Assembly (NCBI RefSeq): GCF_039555335.1
Contig: NC_092639.1
Location: 32,458,353 to 32,522,352 of the forward strand
Source: Amphiura filiformis
Lineage: Eukaryota > Echinodermata > Ophiuroidea > Amphilepidida > Amphiuridae
Reading direction: 5' to 3'
DNA length: 64,000 bases
Shown: positions 36,186 through 48,781 of the stretch, piece by piece
Layout: the number at the start of each line of letters is the position of its first letter
How positions within the stretch are numbered: position 1 is the first letter of the stretch
Made by a program: the position numbers and the translations under genes
The notes under the pieces: generated by a model
What the model was told of the DNA's origin: nothing
What the model saw: only the letters and a program-made list of their open reading frames with translations
Database searches by the model: none

Positions 36186-37116
36186 TGACCATGGAAATAG
36201 TAGATGAGAAGGAATCACAACGAAATCGATCGCCTGTGACTAATCCCGCTTATCTATTCTTCATTACAAAGGAAGAGGACTCAACAAATTCCCTTGAGGA
36301 CACTCATATTGCCGCCATCAGCGTGATTTGGTAGCATAACTGGAAATTCATAGCGATAAATCTTTGCGCACAAACAAATTTTGAACCGGTTGTTGTGACC
36401 TTAGTTGATGAAGCGCACTTTTAACGTTCATTTAGACTGGATTTTATAAACATTTGCAACAGATTTCGGGATTTTCAGATGCAGAGAAGTCAAAACAATA
36501 CAAATATTGGGAAATTTAATCAAAATACGTTGTATTTTCGACTAAAGGCAAAGTTTTACATTTTGTAAGGATAATCGTATTTTCGCTGACCCCAAATTTA
36601 ATTAAAATGTAAAGGTATAAAACAAGTTGTTCCGATTGTTTCCGAAAAATGGGAACAGATTCTATCATAAGACAAACGAAAAATCAATTCTATCAAATTG
36701 CCTTCACATGTGCCCCAGACCGCCCACATAGGTAAATTTACCCCTAAATGTTTCAAATATATGACTTTCTACTTCCGATTTTGGTAATACATCCTTCCCA
36801 CAAGGCATTATTTTTGGCTATGTTATCCCATCTGTCCCATAATGCATTCATATTTCCCGCCCTTTCCTGCTCACAAGGCCGCATTTAGTCCATAAGCATT
36901 GGTCGCTTGACTGCAGCTTTAGAATTTGAAAATGTCATGTCATAGAAATGTTACGTCACCGATGACCATCGTGTTGGGATATAATCCCGAGGATTATGAT
37001 ATAACTATAGCGGTTGACGTGTATAGAAACGTCAATGTACATGTCGGCAATGTGATTGGAACTTTGATGATGGTTAGTTGTGATTCCTTCTCATCTACTA
37101 TTTCCATGGCCTGACC
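36183..37116. mobile_element. TIR transposon, family X copy A (non-autonomous)
   Basis: Left end CTGACCATGGAAATAGTAGA, continuing TGAGAAGGAATCACAACG; right end the inverted equivalent, finishing ATTTCCATGGCCTGACC. TIRs are about 40 bp. The interior of ~850 bp has no convincing gene (a 62-residue frame at 36,926 is unremarkable). The same TIR type occurs at 43,474-44,340. Confidence 0.75.
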
Positions 37117-37621
37117 GAAGTTCCGTTGCATTCACTCCTGTAGCTGTTAATCCCTAGATTATGATTGACATAAAAAGAAAAAGAAACGAGAGACAACAAT
37201 TTCTATGGGCCAAAATGATATCTCAATTGTAGGGCCACGCAGTCGGGTCAAAAATGTTAAATAAAATCTAAAATGAAGCAAGTAATAGTAGAACCTAGAT
37301 ATAGATATCACATTTGCATATTTATTGACGGGTGTGACCTCCAAATCTATCGATTCCAATTCGTCTCGTCGTTAAACAAAGGGTGTGGAACAGATAGAGT
37401 TAATTAAAGATGCATTCAAGATCAGTTGTTATAAATACTATATGCACGTAATATTTACTTATTTACATCACTGTATCATCGCTCATCTTCCCTCTTCATG
37501 TGAATAAATTGACGTATTTAATGAGTGAGTGCATTGGGCAGGGATTCCGTTTGTTTAATGACAAATAATGAGTTAGATTTAACCTTGATGACAAATGACA
37601 TAATTTTCGCAACACAGGTAT

Positions 37622-37829
37622 GATATAAAATTGGATTGATTGAGCCCATATTCATGATATTTATTGCTCGAGCTATATGAGTTTTAAAATATTGGACGAG
37701 ACGTACATTTTACAACTCATAGTGAAACCAATAAATATTGGGCGAAAAGCATCCAATTTTATCGTTATTATGTTTTGGATCCAATACTTTCCCATACTTG
37801 GATCCATCAAAACATAATAATGCCTATAC
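37622..37829 (+). mobile_element. Small inverted-repeat element, copy 2
   Basis: Reverse-orientation sister of 28,230-28,455: AAAATTGGATTGATTGAGCC, foldback around GTTTTAAAATATTGGACGAG, CCAATAAATATTGGGCG, AAGCATCCAATTTTATC, ending in GATCCATCAAAACATAATAA. Confidence 0.75.
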
Positions 37830-38112
37830 CTATTCCTATGCTACATTATATCGGATCCAAACAATAAATGAGAATGGTTATAAAATAATTGATGCATGCA
37901 TATTCCGACTGCTAAAGTTGTGTTAATTTGTTAGAGCTCCTGAAAAGAGCACATTTAGTTGAGTTTCAAGATAAAATGTATCCGGAACATTTGATCTCAA
38001 TCATATAACATGATTATCTGTTAGTTACTGAAGAATACATAGAACCCGTATCAGGCAAAAAAGTAATGGATTAGTTTGATGCACATGTACGTATGCTTGA
38101 TAGGGGTTTTAT

Positions 38113-38478
38113 GTTTTAAGGGGGTACTACACTCATGACCAATTTTGTGCCTATTTTTGCATTTTTCTCAAAAATTACAGCGCATTGGTGACAAGTAAGA
38201 TATGTATATTATAGGGGCAAGGACTACAACTACTGCACTGGAAATTTTATTTCAATACAGACAACAGTTGCGGAGTTACAGTCAAAAATGAGGGAAAACC
38301 AGTATTTGATCAATAAATCAAAAACTACTTGCCTTGAGTTGCTGAATTTTCAGTGCAGTAGTTGTAGTCCTTGCCCCTATAATATACATATCTTACTTGT
38401 CACCAATGTGCTATAATTTTTGAGAAAAATGCAAAATAGGCACAAAATTGGCTAGGGGTGTAGTACCCCCTTAAAACA
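38113..38478. mobile_element. Palindromic MITE with GGGGGTACTACAC ends
   Basis: Ends GTTTTAAGGGGGTACTACAC and GTGTAGTACCCCCTTAAAAC. Both halves read through long matching words, e.g. TAGGGGCAAGGACTACAACT at about 38,212 and its complement at about 38,361. About 366 bp of near-perfect hairpin with a short loop near 38,290. Confidence 0.85.
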
Positions 38479-39168
38479 TCGGAAACATAAAAACGTGAGC
38501 TTAAACGCTTCTTTGGAATTAAGATATTTCTTCAGAATTGAGATATGTTTTTAGCCCACTTATAGTCAAAGATGTATTAAAATGTACCAGAATCAAATGA
38601 AACATCTGTCCAGTACTAACGCGTACATATCAATTTTCTATATCAAAAACTGCGTCACAGTGTGACAATACAATAATATATTCCATAATTGTTCATAGGG
38701 ATGTTCTTCACAATTCTAATGTGTACACAAATATAAAATTATCTAAAATGATACCGTAATTAATTTTACCAAAATTGAAACCTTGAAAACGTTCTCAAGT
38801 ATCTTTTACATATAACTTAATCTAGAATATTAATTTAATTCAAGCCGTGAATGATAATCAAATTAGGCTTTTGTGATCTGTCATACCATCAAAGATGCAT
38901 TGTTTGAGGTAAAACGTTGTTTGGTAAGAATAGAACTGTTTTAAAATGGCCCGTTATTAAAATAATACAGCGCCGATTCGGATACGTCTTAAAATGGCTC
39001 GGCACATTGCATATAAAATTATGTGCCATGCACAAATCAAAACATTCTCACAAAAATATATTGAAATGTACTATAGTAAAAGCGACCATTACATCATGCC
39101 AACAATGTCATGTTAATTTCATTTCCTTTTTATATGACCTATTTTCTTTGTAAACTAACTTGACAAAG

Positions 39169-39276
39169 CAATGCCGACAACTTATCAAACAACCACTGGT
39201 ATGACTACGTTTGATATTACATCGTCGGATGCTTTATTGAGTACTGAATCTGGATCTGTCACAACTATGAAAGATT
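39169..39276 (+). CDS. Exon: Ser/Thr-rich stalk 2
   Basis: 108 bp, acceptor ..TTTTCTTTGTAAACTAACTTGACAAAG (with a CTAAC branch-point-like word) and donor GATT|GTAAGT, phase 1 on both sides. It codes for MPTTYQTTTGMTTFDITSSD, then a further Ser/Thr-rich half ending VTTMKD. About half the residues are Ser or Thr, fitting a mucin-like stalk. The ATG is internal, not a start: the phase match to neighbouring exons and the upstream acceptor argue for an internal exon. Confidence 0.62.
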
Positions 39277-42200
39277 GTAAGTTTTACCAGTTACTGGTAT
39301 ATATGGTCTTTAGAACAAAAGCTTGCAGTAAATGTCTTAGATTATGTTTATTAAAGCATGATTTGCTTTCCGCATAGTTTCCTTCCACCTTTTGTGCTTT
39401 TATTGTCTTCTGGTTGCTTGGTCTGTAGTTGGTAATATCATTACATCTTTCTCCAATAGTGCCCTGGGTAGGAAACTGGTATCTTTGTCCGGTTTTACTT
39501 TGTACACCTTTAGTTAGAACAGTGTATTCTTGCCTGTTGATTTTCTTTGACCTTACTTGCATAATATTGCTGGTGACAGATGCACAATTTAAGCTATCTA
39601 TTCTAACACTGTTACCGTTCATTATTGATATCTTATATCAGCTTATAGATCAGAGATAACTGTATTGTTTCTCTTATTTGATATCAACGCACAATGGGAA
39701 TTGACTTGACATCCTTGCACACCGCACAATATTTGGTGTTTTGTTTTACACATGTGCTCACGTAAATAATAATGTTATACTTTACAACTGGCTGTTTCCG
39801 GCTTTGGAATAACCAGATTGTTGATACTCAGTTTTGTAAGCATTATATAGAAAAGAAACTTAAAAACAAAATATTCATGTGGGCTTGACGTAATTGCAAT
39901 CACCTATTTTCATTTTATGTAAAACATTGCTAATAATTGCATTCAGTAACTCCAACACCAATCCATGTAGCCTTCATTTTCAAAACATTTCTTCGACTAT
40001 TCAAACATCAAACATGAAACATTTCTTTCATCTTTCATATCGTGCTACTATTTGGGGACTACTAATATACATTACATTTAATATCATAAAGCAATCACAA
40101 CAACCGGACCAATTTCATCTCATAATATCAATACCATTACCATGGTTACCGATAGACGCATTCTGGTACTGAGGATGAGGTGCTAGCTACTTCCAAGCAA
40201 GATTGATATGGTCCAATATTACAACACGTGTTGCTCATTGAAAAAGTGTTACCACTTATTTCTTAACACGTTATTGAAGTTAAATTAAAATTGCTTTTGC
40301 ATGTTACAAACGTTAAATTAAACCATGTTGTAAAATATTTTAAGGTTGGCAATGGTTGGTGTGAATTGATTTTGTCATGTGATTTGATTCGTCAATAACC
40401 TTAAAATGATATAACAATTGTGTACTCAAGACGTTGTTTCTTTCGCAAAATTGAGCTTTTTTGATATTTGTTACTTTGTTATGTTTTTTATAAATACAAG
40501 GAAAGAAAATCCAGATTTATAAACCCCAACTGCGCTATTTTATGGATTTTATTTCACTATTTCATTCGTGTTTGCAATTTTAACAGAGAGAAAACCTTTG
40601 TTGTATCAGCGGGGTGACACGCGCGCAACAACGCATCGCGCTGCGTATCGCGCAATTTGTTAACGCACAGATACGCTACGCATACGCGACGCTTATCTGC
40701 ATGCGTGGCGCATCCTTTGGAAACACTTATTTCAAGTGGTCAAATGGCTCCGTTTTAGCTGATAAAATGTGGGTTTGTTCAAGTTCTTTTCCTCGATTTG
40801 AATATCAAGTTATGAATGAATTTCGCTCAAACTTCTCAACGGGCTGTGGATTTACCCGATGTTCACATAATATAAGGTAGAAAAACGAAAACTGCCGCAT
40901 TCTCCTGTGAGATTCGATGAAAGGGCAAAATGTGACCACTTTAAACTTTAACGGCCATTATTTCAATGTTCATTTTCTCGGTAAAATGACGATTTAGGTA
41001 CACGATAACTCAATAAATACAGCATCTATAGGTAAGCAAATATGATCATCGTAAAAAGCATGATCGACTCAAGAAACGGTTTTCTCATTTTTTTATATTT
41101 TGGTCTATTTCCGATTTTAGGCATCATTTTGTGCAAATAGGCGTTTGTGAATTTTAAAAAGTTCAATTTGATGCCTTATATGGTCAATATCTCAAAAACT
41201 AAGGCCAATATCAAAAAATAAAAAACCGTTTTTGGAATGGAGCCTCAAGATTGAGCTAAAAACAAAATAAAATATTTTGGAAAGAGTGTTTTTTTGTTAT
41301 GATGTACCTAACAAATATTGCCAAAACTCACTTTTTGTGATTTTCTTCAAAATTGTTGTTTTTACCCCAAATCTGTATTTATATTAAGATTTATTGATGT
41401 CTTGCCTTCATAAAAATGTATACTTTTATATGTTTTGCACGAATAATTACAAAGTTATTGCACTTTTACTACATGCATGTCTGAGAGTACACAGCCACCT
41501 TAAGTTGATAACGTTTGTGACAACCAAAAATAATAGCACATTAAATATTATTATATTCTACTCCTATTATACTAAAAGAGATAAATCACATCAGTTTACT
41601 TATTATGTTTTTCAATGTTTTTATAAGGAGCCTTCACCATTAAAATTCACTGCAAATCACACAGCGATTTTACAATTTTAAGTTTTAAGATTAGACTTGT
41701 GTAATGTTCGTTGAGTCTCTGAAATACATTAAGGTAAAACAATCCACAAATGAGGTGATATACTAAAAAACTCGACTGCTCAGTGCTAGTATATTGTACT
41801 CATCCACACCTGACAGATACACATGGCAGCTATTGCACTTACCCACTTCTGGCACTGACCAGTCAATCTGCTTTATTGTCGTCTTGGAATGTTGTGTTAG
41901 TCATGCTACAGATTGATCAGATAAAAAACGCATGTTGATGTCATGTCTTGGCATGTTGATGTGTTTGGTGATAAAAGAATACTTTCAAAATTAATACTGA
42001 AGTTTATAAACAAGAAGATCAGAGAAAGAATACAGATACATTGATGGACTATAATATTGTGGCAGCCATTTTGGCAAGCAATCCTGATGTTGAATGCCTT
42101 TTCTGCGGGATCTACTACCAAAAATCTCGCATAAACCTAATGCATTGAAAGCCATTCGTGTGAGAAATATTCACCTTCACCATAGTAGATGAAAACCTTT

Positions 42201-42424
42201 AATACTATTTTAAATTTTACTGAATTATGCGTGTAGTTTGTTTATATGTTGAGCTTTGAAGATTTTAATTTAAAGATCATATGATAATAAGATTCACTAG
42301 AATAATATATAATATAAGCTTTGAAATTTTAATCATCCAATGTGTTTTCACATCATTTAACCCACTTTGTTCATCCACCATAATTTCATTTCATAAGATA
42401 CCACACCATATCTCACATCAACAG
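39277..42424 (+). other. Intron, 3.1 kb
   Basis: Donor GTAAGT, acceptor CTCACATCAACAG. I see no transposon ends, RNA gene or exon. The open frames at 39,894-40,172 and 40,614-40,880 have no recognisable domain and no matching splice sites. A short CGCG-rich patch lies at 40,615-40,710. Confidence 0.5.
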
Positions 42425-42514
42425 TTATTGTTACCACTGGTGGCAAAGATGTAGTTAGTACTTCGACGATGACACCAAAAACACGACCTCCAGATGATTC
42501 AACAACAAGTGACT
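42425..42514 (+). CDS. Exon: Ser/Thr-rich stalk 3
   Basis: 90 bp, acceptor CACATCAACAG and donor GACT|GTAAGT, phase 1 on both sides, coding for IVTTGGKDVVSTSTMTPKT then RPPDDSTTSD. It has Thr-Pro and Ser-Thr clusters as in the other stalk exons. Its final split codon begins with T, as in the other two larger stalk exons, which suggests that they are relatives. Confidence 0.72.
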
Positions 42515-42607
42515 GTAAGTTTGGTACAAGGACTGTTACTGATTGAATGTGTGTGTATCTGCACCCCTTGCTGCATTGATAAATGATATCTATACATCTC
42601 CCTCCTC

Positions 42608-42660
42608 TCTCCCACTCTCTCTCTCTCTCTCTCGATCTCGATCTCGATCTCGATCTCCCC
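42608..42660 (+). repeat. CT dinucleotide and CTCGAT hexanucleotide microsatellite
   Basis: A run of CT (42,611-42,633) turns into four CTCGAT units. Simple sequence in an intron. Confidence 0.9.
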
Positions 42661-43096
42661 CTCTTCTACTTCTCGCATAGCATTTGTTTATTTCCGCATC
42701 TCAGCATTGATTTCTCTTTCTTTTGTTCTTCGCGTTGCTCGAGTATATTTCTTCTCTAATGATTGCAGTTTTGTCTTTTATTTGTGGCTCTGAAGGTGCT
42801 CATGTGTTACCTTTTCATAATGCCGTGATTTTTTACGCGATAATTGATTTTGCTTCGGTTTTTTTACCTAACTTTAAAGAAATAAAATATAAGCACAGAG
42901 ATTTAGAGTGCGCTATAACCACAGTCCCAAGACACCATGTTATACGCCATTTACCATTTAGGGATGCATCTCTATATTGGCGCAGTACATTAGTCAGCCT
43001 ACATCTAGAATAACCATCGCATTACGGTAGACGAGGCCATAAGCAGCAAATGCCTCAAACATGGGAATTTTCAAGTTAACTCGATTATGTATAGGA

Positions 43097-43190
43097 TAAT
43101 GACCAAGGATTAGAACGTTCGTGGATAAGAATGGCCGCGGGCCGAAGGCCCAAGGCCATTCTTATCCCGAACGTTCTAATCCGTGGCCAT
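43097..43190. mobile_element. Hairpin end of an outer MITE interrupted by transposon copy B
   Basis: TAATGACCAAGGATTAGAAC, then GTTCGTGGATAAGAATGGCC, pairs with GGCCATTCTTATCCCGAACG, then TTCTAATCCGTGGCCATTA, around a GCGGGCCGAAGGCCC loop. The sequence just after it (ACACCTATGACGTCGCGC to TATTGTTTTATCGCTCCATT) is repeated inverted at about 44,395-44,437. The whole 43,097-44,440 therefore looks like an element with copy B nested inside. Confidence 0.7.
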
Positions 43191-43473
43191 TAACCGACTT
43201 AATACACCTATGACGTCGCGCTATTGTTTTATCGCTCCATTATTTTCCACGAATGGAGTGTTATAGAAATAGGTTGCTCATTTACAAATTGATCAATTGC
43301 TGATTGATACCGTAATAATAACAATGGTTGTGCAGGTGCGATTGAAAAATACATTGACTCAGCTTTATGAAAAATTTCTATAGAATTACCCATCACGATC
43401 CAGGTGTTTAGTTCAAATCATCCGTAACCCCCTTCTTGAATTATAAAGATTTAAAATGTTTGTTACATGAATT

Positions 43474-44340
43474 GAATAAACCATGGAAGAAAGAGATGAG
43501 AAGGAACCACAACGACTTCGATCGGCCAAGTTTTAATCCGCTTATCTATTGACGCATGAAAAGAAAAGCTATCAATGGTACTTACTTTCATGTATGATCC
43601 ATTTACCGCGATCGATGCTTGGCGAAATCATTACTGGAAAAAACTATAACAAACCCATCCAAGAACAAACAAACGCTACCCAGAAGTAAGATTATGGAAT
43701 TTCACTGATGCTCTGAACATGTATAGTAGCTTTGTTTTAGGATCTACAGTCAAACTGTTTTCTTGATCGTGTTGTGTAGAAACTGTCCTTTAAAATATCG
43801 AAAAGGTCATCAAAATCGGCCGTTTTTTTGCTGAGTTTCATCTTTAGCAAATAAGGTAAGATTTTGGTGACTTTTTTGTTGAAATATAGATGCAAAATGT
43901 TCTTAAATAATATACAATGTTCCGGTTGAGTCCGGTACATGAAACCTGTTTAATTTAATAGTTTATATGTGTATAATCGTAACTAGCTAACTCGTTTCAG
44001 TGCCAAAGACTGCCAACTCTGAGAAAAAAGTCATCAAAGTTCGGGAAAATTGGGCGAAATGGAAGAAAAGATGTAGGCCATCAATGACCGATGATCACGT
44101 CACCAGAGAAAATCCTATAGAGTGCTTGCACGGAAGGTCATTAGTTCAAATCATCCTTCAGACACGCTCCAGAAGACATGCAAATACATGGAGTACAATA
44201 CCAATCACCTATTTAACGCGGGGTATTGATCAAAGTAAATCCTCATGAATAACAATGTCAATTAAATGTCGGTAAAGGGAGTGGACAAAGTGAATGCGTT
44301 CGTTGTGGTTCCTTCTTATCTCTTTCTTCCATGAATAAAC
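43474..44340. mobile_element. TIR transposon, family X copy B (non-autonomous)
   Basis: TIRs of nearly 50 bp: left AAACCATGGAAGAAAGAGAT, continuing GAGAAGGAACCACAACG; right the inverted equivalent, ending TTTCTTCCATGAATAAAC. The TIR sequence is clearly related to copy A (36,183-37,116). The interior (~770 bp) has no transposase. Open frames 43,737-43,940 and 44,000-44,248 show no known domain. Confidence 0.75.
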
Positions 44341-44454
44341 GTAGATTCGTAAAACCATTCAAGTGATTAGAACGTTCGTGGATAATAATGGAGCGTTAAA
44401 ACAATAGCGCGACGTCATAGGTGTGTATTAATTCACGAGAACAAACAGAGGCTT

Positions 44455-44525
44455 GAACTCGCATCACCACCCACCAATGCGCTGCAGTCTAACGCCTTAC
44501 CGATTACTAACTTATTTCGACGGTC
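44455..44525 (-). mobile_element. Possible tRNA-like SINE head (minus strand)
   Basis: The minus strand reads TTAGTAATCGGTAAGGCG, GACTGCAGCGCATTGG, then B-box-like GAGTTCAAGCC (44,460-44,470). The order and spacing are tRNA-like but the A box is weak and no full cloverleaf closes. Confidence 0.4.
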
Positions 44526-44606
44526 CTAGCGTTCTATGTGGCGTTGGGATTTAGATATTATACCAGCTTGCAATTAGGTCTTACAACTTGTCACGTATGT
44601 GTCACT

Positions 44607-44880
44607 TACTGTTTCCTCTTTCGTATAATTTGCATGTCTTTTGTGTCACTTTGAGGCAATACATGTATCTTACGTGTATGCATTGCTATTCTTCTGTACA
44701 AGCTTAATTTAAAAACTTCCTACCAAACTCAGTGGACACGTTATGTGTCGCTGTTTCCCCTTTCATATTTGCATGTCTTTTGTGTCACTTTGAGACAATA
44801 CATGTACTATTATGTATCTTACGTGTATGCATTAATATTCTCCTATACAAGCTTCATTTACAACATCCTACCAAACTTCA
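44607..44880 (+). repeat. Tandem duplication of an intron 3' part
   Basis: Two ~130-bp copies (about 44,607-44,732 and 44,747-44,879) share TTGCATGTCTTTTGTGTCAC, TTTGAG.CAATACATGTA, TGTATCTTACGTGTATGCAT, TACAAGCTT and CCTACCAAACT. The second copy leads directly into the acceptor of stalk exon 4, so the acceptor-side sequence has been doubled. Confidence 0.85.
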
Positions 44881-44887
44881 ACAAAAG

Positions 44888-44998
44888 TACCTGCTAAAAC
44901 AACTCAGATGGTAACAACGAAAAAGACAATAGATAAAATGGAAACTGAGAGTACAAAAGGATCAACACCAGATACTGGATCTGTTAGATCACAGAATT
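44888..44998 (+). CDS. Exon: Ser/Thr/Lys-rich stalk 4
   Basis: 111 bp, acceptor ..CAACAAAAG (weak pyrimidine tract, preceded by a tandem duplication) and donor AATT|GTAAGT, phase 1 on both sides. It codes for PAKTTQMVTTKKTIDKMETE and STKGSTPDTGSVRSQN. Ser/Thr-rich like the other stalk exons but with several lysines. The acceptor is the weakest of the set; the GTAAGT donor, phase and composition are the support. Confidence 0.62.
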
Positions 44999-47819
44999 GT
45001 AAGTTATTAGCCTATAATTGGTGGTTTTATGTGCACTGTTATGATCCAGTCACAAGACCGCAGCACACCTCTCACAAGCTGTAATATTGGCAATCTTATT
45101 GAAGCACTACTCACTGTGACTAAGCACTTGCATGATTTGTCATGTTTGTTGAACGCTGCATTGCATTTTAGAACAGCACGATCGCGATGCGACTAACTTG
45201 CATGTTTTAGTGATAAACTGTCTTTGTAGTTTATTAAACTATCAATATTATAATTATGAAAGTCATTGATGTTAATTTGTTAAAATATGAAAATATAGTC
45301 CTTCTCATGTGATTTCAGTTTATTATGTTAATCGAGCTTTTTCTTCATTTGAATGTAACAAGAAAGCACCAAACTAACAACGTATTATAACAGTCTGCCC
45401 CGCACATGCACCCGCACCCATTCATTAACATTTTTGTACTGTATAGGCAGCTAACGTATTCAATGTTGTTAGAAAATTAGTTTTCCTCTGTACTGTTTGT
45501 AGGTGTTAGTTCATACTGCAGTTACTGTCCGTTTTCCTATACATAATACACAGTACTCTCACCATTGACGCGTGACCTCTACAAACAGTGTATGTTATAT
45601 TATATGGGCATTGCCTAGTTAACGTCACTGTGTGAAAAATAACCGGCCAATATTTAAAGTACTCTCTGAAATTCTAGAAAACATAGTTTTGTAACATGTC
45701 CTAAATTTTTAGCTAATTTAGATGGTGTTTTATGTAGGAAGGATATGTAAACGACAGATAACACCAAAAAATATGAAGACATTATTTCCAAACCGTGTTA
45801 AGTCTACAACCATTATGTTTCTCATTTTCAAGAATGCTGGTTAACAATAAGCAGACTATTGTCTCATTTCGGAAACAAAGGCCCACACAGTATTGTTACC
45901 TTGCGTTTGCTATAATAGTTCACCCAACTGAAACTATAATACCAGCTCATTACAATATTGCACAGTTAAAACAGAAACATGTGTAGTGTGGATTTAACAG
46001 AGAAGATCTGAGCTGTTTTCAATGAGTGTTATCTTGGTTTAATAGCTTTTAATGGTGTTTAAGTCCTGCAAAGGTCGTGGTGAATTCTACTGTAGACATG
46101 ACTGCATCATGTTGGGTGGGAGTTTATCTAGACAGGAGGGAAGGACTTGTGGGGTGGGATGTGTTTGGAGGTGCTATTGGTTGTGGGGTGTGTTTTGAAG
46201 CGGAGTTTTCGTGGCGCGATGGGGTGTGTGCCAAATGTATCGAAGGATTTGGCCCCGAGATTTGGCAGAACGTGATTTTAAATAATCACGTTGCGGGAAA
46301 ATGAAACGAGTGGATGGGGTGATTGAGGGATGTGGGTGGGTTATGCGTTCGCGGAGGTTTGTACAAGAGTGCGCATGCGTATGAGTTGGGTGATTGCACG
46401 CATGTGCGTTTAGAGCTTCGATGGATTTGGCAGGATGTCAGATTTTCATCAACGATACTGCAGGAAACGGAAAAACTACACTGTTCGGTGGGTTGTCATG
46501 GTAGACAGTATTGGGGGAGTATGTAAAAAAGTTTTTGATAATTGGCATTCCTGGAAATGGAAAAGGTTGGCTACAAGTGTAGCCAGAAAGTATACAAAAT
46601 GGTAGAAGTCAAAAATTCCGTTTGCTCTTTAATGTAACATCGGGGGAGGGTTCTATAGGTGTATGTTTCAAAGGTGTGAATATTGAATATGGGTATAGGG
46701 GGGGTGTATAGTGATGATGGCGATGTATATATAAGTCTGTTGGCCGTGTATTTGTGTGTGCAGGGAAGAGTGTAGGGGTGTTTATGTATGGGGTGGGGTG
46801 AGTTTGCGCGTGTTATATTCGTGCCGATATTTGGATTGGAAAATCTATAATAGTTGGATCACGATTGGGTTTATGTTCATGTCGCGTCAGGTTGGGCATT
46901 TTCCATGGAGTTAGAAATATGGTGCCAATTAGCGAGTATTATGATATGTCTGCGTCAGGTTGGGCACTTTGGATTGAGATACATATAATTATGTAAGAAT
47001 CAAATATTCTAAATATTAATGATAACTCCATAAGAAATCTTATGCCCTTAAAATGAGCGGGATAATGTTCATGTCCCGTCAGGGGGAATTTTACCATGGA
47101 GTCAAATATATTCAAAATATTAATGATAATAACGTCATAAGAAATGTGCCTTTAAATACGCGCAGATTATGTTTATGTCTGGTGTCAGAGGCATTTTTCT
47201 TTGGTATGAGATACTTAAGAAATCCCGTAGAGGATATTCTTTATAAATAAACCAAATGATCACTCGGTTGGTATAGAACATGACCACCACAAAAATTAGT
47301 CTCCCATGTTTGTTTTTGAGTTCAATGACAATGGGTTGGTGGGTAACATCTTGGACCGATTTTTTGTCTTATTAGTCCTAGATAAAGATTATAATGACCT
47401 TTCTTAATTTTGATTTTGTTGTAGGTAATATTGCAGTAGTTTACATAGTGATATAGTTGTAAGCCATCATGGTGCAGTTACTAAAACTGCTTGCTTGCCT
47501 TTGAAATGCCGTACAGATTCGCTAATGGCGCTACGAGCTCCCTTGACATAACAGAAAATTTAGGGGCAAACTAAGAATGCCCTCCCACAAACATCCCACC
47601 AGCAAATAAGGACACGGACCCTTAATTCTTGATGGGATTGTCAGAGAAGGGAACTCTCTATTTGTACAAGAAATTTGTACACAGCGAAGTAGCCCATGTG
47701 CGCCATTAGGCGAATATTTACGGTATAAAGACATTTGCACAATTCTGCATGAGAATACGATGGATATGCTTAGACCTATATACTCCATTAGCATTAGTGT
47801 TCTATTGTGACAACGTAAA

Positions 47820-48345
47820 CTGGGGTCAATCAGAAACTTTTTCACAGTGTTAAATCTTGCAAATCTGTCCATCAAATGAACCAAAATTACACACAGGGAT
47901 TATTTCAGTGCTCTACCATGTCTACTCTATAGTGACACGTCAATATCCAAACGTTTCCTACAACTGAAGAATGCACTGGCATGGAACCGCTTGCTGTATC
48001 ACAGCCTGGAAATTTCGGCAACATAGAGTGGTACGCGAGGAAGTCAAAACAAATGAAGGTATTCGTGAGAGAGCGTTGGGGAAGTGCTTATGTTCGTGGG
48101 GTGCGAGTGTTATTTTTGTGAGGCAATCCTGAGACAGGAAAGTCCACTTTGCTGTTACACACATCAAAATGGGCTGTGACATGCTGTCCAGGAAGTTGTT
48201 CCATGCATGTTATTCAATTAGGCAACTGCTTGGTAACTGACATGTGTTTAGAATATTGAAGTAATCCTGTGTGTAATTTTGGTTCATTTTGATGGACATA
48301 ATCTTAAGATATGACCTTGTGAAAATTATCAGTTTCTTTTTGAGC
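47820..48345. mobile_element. Possible inverted-repeat element
   Basis: Arms of about 80 bp: left complement of GTGTGTAATTTTGGTTCATT, right the same word followed by TGATGGACATAATCTTAAG. The arms carry several mismatches, so the element is old. The interior frame on the minus strand (47,531-47,884) overlaps one arm and has no known domain. Confidence 0.45.
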
Positions 48346-48734
48346 CCAATTTATTTGTATAATAAAAATGAATTTTAAATATCGAAGAAAGTGTACGCGT
48401 GAATAGAGAACATATAATAGACCTATATTTCAATGGTTTGATTATTATACTTATCGCATTCTCTCTTCTCTTTCTTACGCATGTCTATGCGGGTGAGTAT
48501 TATTCCTCCTTCAAAATTAAATATAAGGAAGAGAAACTGACATAAGCAATGATAACATGCAATAACAAGAATGTTTCATCTAAATCATATTTGAAATGGT
48601 GCTTTGTGTTAACTTACCAATGAAATCGGTCTCTATTTTGCTATAATTTATAACTACTAATTAATAATAATTATTATAATCACTTCATCGCTAATCACTG
48701 GTGACCTTTCAGCAACGTATAAAGCGCTGTATTG

Positions 48735-48781
48735 TTTGTTCGATTTGTTTGTTTATTTATCTGTTTGTTTGTTTGTTTGTT
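48735..48781 (+). repeat. GTTT tetranucleotide microsatellite
   Basis: About 47 bp of GTTT units with a GTTTATTTATCT interruption. Confidence 0.9.

Larger units (their letters stand above)
30607..39168 (+). other. Large intron (8.6 kb) rich in mobile elements
   Basis: Contains an AAT microsatellite, a foldback element (31,276-31,985), a 153-bp MITE (33,097-33,249), a broken CR1/L2-like retroelement (33,615-34,985, minus), a SINE (about 35,950), a TIR transposon (36,183-37,116) and small foldback elements at 37,622 and 38,113. The stretches 31,990-33,090, 35,000-35,940 and 38,480-39,160 show nothing I can assign. Confidence 0.6.

Noticed and set aside
39284-39622. 112-residue open frame on the minus strand overlapping a stalk exon
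   Set aside because: No recognisable domain, no splice context, opposite strand to a supported exon.
46077-46526. Two adjacent open frames in a G-rich stretch, some Cys residues
   Set aside because: No acceptor or donor in phase 1, no domain signature, and they are in different frames.
47531-47884. 117-residue open frame on the minus strand
   Set aside because: Overlaps an arm of an inverted repeat and shows no known motif or splice sites.
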